DNA from: an uncultured Anaeroplasmataceae bacterium | Lineage (GTDB): Bacteria; Bacillota_I; Bacilli_A; Acholeplasmatales; Anaeroplasmataceae | NCBI GenBank assembly: GCA_910584005.1 | Contig: CAJTXR010000002.1 | Coordinates: forward strand, 236,682-300,681 | Length of the DNA: 64,000 nucleotides | Direction: 5' to 3' | Part shown: piece after piece, positions 60,440-64,000 of the stretch | How the letters are laid out: each line of letters opens with the position of its first letter | Numbering within the stretch: the first letter of the stretch is position 1 | The notes under the pieces: model-generated | Databases searched by the model: none | Told to the model about the DNA's origin: nothing | What the model saw: only the letters and a program-made list of their open reading frames with translations | Position numbers and translations under genes: made by a program

Positions 60440-60942
60440 TCTGCATATCATATAGTTATTGTTTCTGGTCAACCTAAAAGACTAAAAAAATGATTAGAGG
60501 TTGTATTCGGAAATAGATTATGACTAGATGTAATCATATGTTTTTTGGCAAAAACTCAACCTATATTGTATGTAAAAAATAAAGTAATTATGACTAGATG
60601 TATCGTAAATATTAATCCTTAAGTAGAGCGGTGGTCTTGGAGTTATCTTCAGTATAGTTTGAATCCATCTATATCGAATTTTATTCGGTCTGCCATATGT
60701 TGATAGAAGTAGAAAATTGTTTCAAATCAAATTAAATCAGTCTATTTTGATGGACAGCTTTTTGGACAACATTTTATAATTTTATTGCTAACTATAAAGT
60801 ACCTTTGCACAATAAATTGAATTAATCTATTTTGAATGAGAAGAAATTATTTACTTTTGATTTTATATTGATTTATCAATATATTTGCAAAAACGTTCAA
60901 AATAGGTGTTAAAGTATATGAAGAACTTAAACACTACTAAAT
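60440..60942. other. Gene-free scar with decayed coding traces
   Basis: About 500 bases without a usable frame. Between 60443 and 60545 a plus-strand reading gives AYHIVIVSGQPKRLKK, a stop, LEVVFGNR, a stop, then more traces, suggesting a decayed gene (unidentified). A 16-base direct repeat ATTATGACTAGATGTA lies at 60517-60532 and 60587-60602. It looks like the remains of earlier insertion next to the defence genes; this is inference. Confidence 0.45.
60517..60602. repeat. 16-base direct repeat, two copies 70 bases apart
   Basis: ATTATGACTAGATGTA at 60517-60532 and again at 60587-60602; the flanks differ. It could be a recombination or insertion footprint. Confidence 0.7.
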
Positions 60943-61584
60943 TTAATTGATATTTCTATTTTCTATTCTCCGCCATGATGAAGGATGATTTCCATCTGTA
61001 TAGTTGGAAAAGTTACTACATTTATTCATAATTTTTGTTCGGAATTGGGTTGTACATAAATTTATTGTAGCAATTGGGTCGATGGCTGTTAATCGGTCTT
61101 TTAAATCATTTGTATTATTGTTGTCAAAACATGTGTTGAAGTTATCATCACGGGACTTAGCATTCGTAGTATTATTTAATGACATTCCAAGGCTACATTG
61201 GTATTGTATAGCATTAACCAAAACAATATCACAATGTAAAGTTGCAATTGATTGATATATTTTAGATTTCACTATTAGTGAAGCAAAATATTTTTTAAAG
61301 TTTTCTCCTGTTTTTCCCATTGCTGGACCAAGTGCAGAACGAGTAATAGGATCATACTCATTTTTATGGGGACTTTCAAGAATAATAACAATTGGGTTAG
61401 TGAGCTTGTTTTGAATAGTATAATTATTGTTTTTGATAGAATAATCAATGTTTTCTCTGTTTGATGATGTGAATACTCCATTTGATAGTTGTCCAACAAT
61501 CTGGTCTGGACATGAATTAGGATTTGCCTTTTGATTGCTTATTGCTGTTTGAAAAGAAAAATTCTTTAGAAAATTAATTGACAT
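60943..61584 (-). CDS. Uracil-DNA-glycosylase-fold-like protein in the Pycsar operon
   Basis: 213 residues. I do not recognise a named family, but the motif order recalls the uracil-DNA glycosylase superfamily: VIILESPHKNEYD (66-78, where UDGs have GxDPY), GPAMGKTGENF (86-96), VLVNAIQYQCSLG (121-133) and a late NHPSSW (199-204, where UDGs have HPSP). AGGAGAT eight bases upstream supports ATG 61584. It follows the PycTM gene by 52 bases on the same strand and is probably cotranscribed. A nucleotide- or DNA-directed enzyme role in defence is inference. Confidence 0.55.
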   Translation of the reverse strand: MSINFLKNFSFQTAISNQKANPNSCPDQIVGQLSNGVFTSSNRENIDYSIKNNNYTIQNKLTNPIVIILESPHKNEYDPITRSALGPAMGKTGENFKKYFASLIVKSKIYQSIATLHCDIVLVNAIQYQCSLGMSLNNTTNAKSRDDNFNTCFDNNNTNDLKDRLTAIDPIATINLCTTQFRTKIMNKCSNFSNYTDGNHPSSWRRIENRNIN

Positions 61585-61636
61585 TGTTGTATCTCCTAAC
61601 TTATATTAGTTTTTTGTAGAAGTCTTGGAACAAATA

Positions 61637-62161
61637 TTATATTATTATTAGATATAAATTTGTTATTAGTAAAGCAATTAATGGAAGTAAGGACCATATT
61701 GCTGCAACTAACCATTTATGCTTTCTATTACAAATAACTGAATTAACATAAATTTGATTTTGTAAACTACTAGTATAATCATACTTGCCATCATTTAATA
61801 AATCTATAAAATCTTGTTTTGATATTCTGGCAACATCTTTATAATAATTTACATCACCTTTTCCATTTTTGCTTTTTCTCGGAAAAATTACTAAGATTAA
61901 AAATGTTAAAGTAATCAAAGAACTTAATAAATATAAAGAAAGAAATATGATACAAAGTAATCTTCTTGTATCAGATAATCCAGTAATACTCTCCAAAAGA
62001 AGAAGGCTTAATGTAAAAGTAATACTCACTATAGCAAGTAATATGTTAGCTTTATTATCAAAGTTGTTTATTTGTGTTTGAACGTTAGATAGCAAATAAT
62101 CATAATCTATTTTTTCTTTTTCCATTTTGCTCACTACCCTTTCATGCCATTTTTTATCCAT
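61637..62161 (-). CDS. pycTM: Pycsar effector PycTM-like membrane protein
   Basis: 174 residues. Starts with an amphipathic region and the signature NNFDNKANILLAI (32-44), which matches DUF5706/PycTM effectors (xxxDNKANxLL), then two hydrophobic helices (to about 95), a charged middle (DVARISKQDFIDLLNDGKYDYTSSL in part), and a C-terminal helix. In Pycsar defence cyclic pyrimidine nucleotide makes PycTM disrupt the membrane. It starts inside the 3' end of the cyclase gene (28-base overlap), so the two are coupled. Confidence 0.75.
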   Translation of the reverse strand: MDKKWHERVVSKMEKEKIDYDYLLSNVQTQINNFDNKANILLAIVSITFTLSLLLLESITGLSDTRRLLCIIFLSLYLLSSLITLTFLILVIFPRKSKNGKGDVNYYKDVARISKQDFIDLLNDGKYDYTSSLQNQIYVNSVICNRKHKWLVAAIWSLLPLIALLITNLYLIII

Positions 62162-62863
62162 TCATCAAAATCAGATCGTACTATATTACATTCATACAAA
62201 TCCTCGTAAGAATTATATGAAATCCAATCATCATATTTTGAATTTTTCTCTTTTAATTTATTAATAATGTTATTATAAAATGTTCCACTCATAGCAATAG
62301 GGTCTATACCATTTCTATTAGCAGTTGAAGATAAATTTGATGCATCAACAACAGCTTTACCAATCCATATTTTGTCATTTATTCCTGTTCCCGTTCTTCC
62401 TGCTTTGATAATTAATTCTTCAACTTTACCAACCCAAGCCGATACCAGCTGTTATAGGATCATAATCAAAATCTTGGATTATTTCGTTAAACATTTTCAT
62501 AAAAGTATTTGTTATAACTGCAAGGCTAAATATCTCAACTAAATCAGATTGATATTGAGTATCATATATTGCATAAACGCAATCCCCTCTAATTCCAATT
62601 TGTCTATAATTACCAAAATCCTGAAAAATAGTAATTATTTCTGAGGTGAAAGCTCTCATAAGACGAGCTAATGTTTCATCTTTGGTATCAAAAAGTTCAG
62701 AGGAGTCCTCGATGTCAATGAAAATGGCTCCTGCCCAAGTTAAATAAGCATTTTTATAAGTAAAAGCATCATCATTTTTAGGAATCCCTTTACTTTTAAT
62801 TACTTCAGTTTCGGTTTTTAAAATATTAATAATGTTGCTACGACCATTACGATAATTGTACAT
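62134..62863 (-). pseudogene. pycC: Pycsar pyrimidine cyclase PycC-like, frameshifted
   Basis: Class III cyclase fold. The first frame (62863 to 62426) has metal site GAIFIDIEDSSELF with Asp50 and IRGDCVYAIY with Asp94, then runs to AGIGLGW and a stop. Directly after, the neighbouring frame continues KVEELIIKAGRTGTGIND, then KIWIGKAVVDASNLSS, and ends DEWIKNGMKG at 62134, i.e. the rest of a cyclase domain. A single extra base near 62431-62440 (a CTTGG stretch on the minus strand) would restore about 240 residues. AGGAGG precedes ATG 62863. It may be a true mutation, phase variation or an assembly error. Confidence 0.75.
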
Positions 62864-63001
62864 AATATCATACCTCCTAATTTACTACATTTTGTTGGTG
62901 AAATTATATCATAGATATTGTCTAAAGTCCAAAAATTTTGTATTTTTTTGCCAAAAAGCAAAAAATTGAAATGTAATATAAAACTTTATCACTTTGTTTG
63001 A

Positions 63002-63910
63002 TTACGAATTTCTAGTAAGTTTATTTCTCAAATTGTATTTTTTTAAAACAATTTTCTTTCGTACTGTATTAACTTCAGTATAAATTTCTGTAGTAGAAAT
63101 AGAAGAATGTCCTAGTAGTTCCTGAACACTTCTTAGATCAGCACCATTAGCTAACAAGTTCGTAGCAAAAGTATGTCTTAAATAATGTGGAGTCGCAGAA
63201 GGTGATATTCCACATTTATCTCGATATTTAGTAAATATATTTTCAATCCCATATATGCTTAAAGTGTCATGATATTTATTTACAAATAAGTAATCGTGAT
63301 TTACTTTAAGTTTTTTTCTTATACTTAACCAAACTTTTAAATTGTTCCAAGTTTCTAAACTTGAGATATATAATAATCTTTGTTTCTTTCCCTTCCCATG
63401 AACAAGTAATACTCGTTCAGAAGAAATAATATCTTCTAGCTTTAAATTGGAAACTTCAGCTATTCTCATTCCAGTAGATAGAAGAAGATCTATAATACAT
63501 AAATCTCTAACTGCTTGAAAACTCGCAAAAGAAGTAGTAGCTTGGTTAAGATTTTCATACATATAATCTAACAACTTACTTACATCTTTCACAGGTATAG
63601 TTTTAGGTAGTCTTTTTTCCTTTTTAATTTTTATTTTATATTTATCTAATGGATTTATCCATTTCGTTTCTTCCTCAATGAATCTAAAGAACATCTTGAT
63701 TGTAATTAGTTTTCTTGTAACAGTAGTATCCTTATAGTTTTGAGTTAAAAACTGTATATAACTCATAATAGATTCTTGAGATACCTTCCCGTTTGTATAT
63801 TCAATCAAGTGATTTAGATCTGATGTATAGGCTTTGATACTTTTCATATCCAAGTTTTTAGATACCATCATTTTAGTTATAAATATCTCCCTATACTTTA
63901 TTAAATTCAT
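63002..63910 (-). CDS. Tyrosine recombinase / integrase (XerC/D-like)
   Basis: 302 residues. N-terminal SAM-like core-binding domain (KSIKAYTSDLNHLIEY), catalytic domain with Arg in STGMRIAEVSNLKLEDI, Lys in GKGKKQRLL, HYLRHTFATNLL (HxxR), LLGHSSISTTEIY with final Tyr. Nothing marks it as the chromosomal XerC or XerD; its place next to the Pycsar genes suggests a mobile-element or defence-island integrase. GGAGGAAAATG-type ribosome site. No attachment site could be identified. Confidence 0.88.
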   Translation of the reverse strand: MNLIKYREIFITKMMVSKNLDMKSIKAYTSDLNHLIEYTNGKVSQESIMSYIQFLTQNYKDTTVTRKLITIKMFFRFIEEETKWINPLDKYKIKIKKEKRLPKTIPVKDVSKLLDYMYENLNQATTSFASFQAVRDLCIIDLLLSTGMRIAEVSNLKLEDIISSERVLLVHGKGKKQRLLYISSLETWNNLKVWLSIRKKLKVNHDYLFVNKYHDTLSIYGIENIFTKYRDKCGISPSATPHYLRHTFATNLLANGADLRSVQELLGHSSISTTEIYTEVNTVRKKIVLKKYNLRNKLTRNS

Positions 63911-63938
63911 TCATTTTCCTCCAAAATTCGATTTCTAA

Positions 63939-63967
63939 TTGTAAATTATAACATTTTATTGTATAAT
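63939..63967 (+). promoter_or_regulatory. Promoter for a gene beyond the right edge
   Basis: TTGTAA (63939-63944), 17-base spacer, TATAAT (63962-63967), followed by a GGGAGGAA ribosome site at 63993-64000, so a plus-strand gene starts just outside the window. It is divergent from the integrase. Confidence 0.75.
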
Positions 63968-64000
63968 TTACTCAAAATAATAAGTAATTATTGGGAGGAA

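Noticed and set aside
1..64000. CRISPR arrays, rRNA genes, prophage structural genes
   Set aside because: No regularly spaced direct repeats, rRNA-like segments, or capsid/terminase-type proteins were seen.

Overview
The window is low-GC, AT-rich Bacillota DNA, most likely from a spore-forming member of the Erysipelotrichia or a close relative. This rests on codon bias, strong AGGAGG-type ribosome binding sites, TTGACA-17-TATAAT promoters, CIRCE/HrcA control of dnaK, the L10 leader, and homologues of the spore proteins CotE, GerE, SpoVD and (weaker) GerW. The genus assignment is inference. Most of the window is core chromosome. Two short stretches look accessory: about 27.1-28.9 kb and about 60.4-63.9 kb.

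Layout. 0-9.8 kb: tail of an ABC-F ATPase, pcrA, a DUF2089/DUF4097/ABC-exporter operon, small and membrane proteins, a CotE-like spore coat gene. 9.9-15.4 kb: a glycolipid glycosyltransferase, a tetrahydrofolate riboswitch in front of an unusual extended FolT folate S-component, then rplK-rplA-rplJ-rplL with L1-type and L10 leaders and an rsmC-like methyltransferase. 15.5-27 kb: short RecQ, hslO, acyl-ACP thioesterase, M18 aminopeptidase, HPt protein, rqcH, gmk-rpoZ, uvrC. 27-30 kb: a perfect 21-bp inverted repeat, a lone protein with a DisA_N/diadenylate-cyclase-like domain, gerE, a small XRE regulator. 29.6-40.6 kb: SDR, asnB plus a GerW-like gene, a TPR regulator followed by a small exported peptide, spoVD, ispG, rpmG. 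40.7-48.4 kb: hrcA-grpE-dnaK-dnaJ with two CIRCE-like operators, then rsmE-mtaB-rpsU. 48.4-60.4 kb: esterase, FtsW/SpoVE-type polymerase, putative metal exporter, tRNA-Glu, Smr and GNAT proteins, the nadB-nadC-nadA NAD operon, ABC-F, rlmD. 60.4-63.9 kb: a gene-poor scar, then an integrase and a Pycsar-like anti-phage operon (cyclase with a frameshift, PycTM effector, and a third gene with uracil-DNA-glycosylase-like motifs). The last bases hold a plus-strand promoter and ribosome binding site for a gene beyond the window.

The most interesting material is: the Pycsar-like operon with its frameshifted cyclase and unfamiliar third gene; the stand-alone DAC-domain protein with an altered RHR motif; a candidate RRNPP-like peptide signalling pair at 32.8-34.3 kb; the THF riboswitch plus FolT fusion; and matching sigma-K-like promoters (AC-N16/17-CATANNNTA) in front of cotE, gerE and asnB. 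All family assignments come from reading the sequence without database searches.
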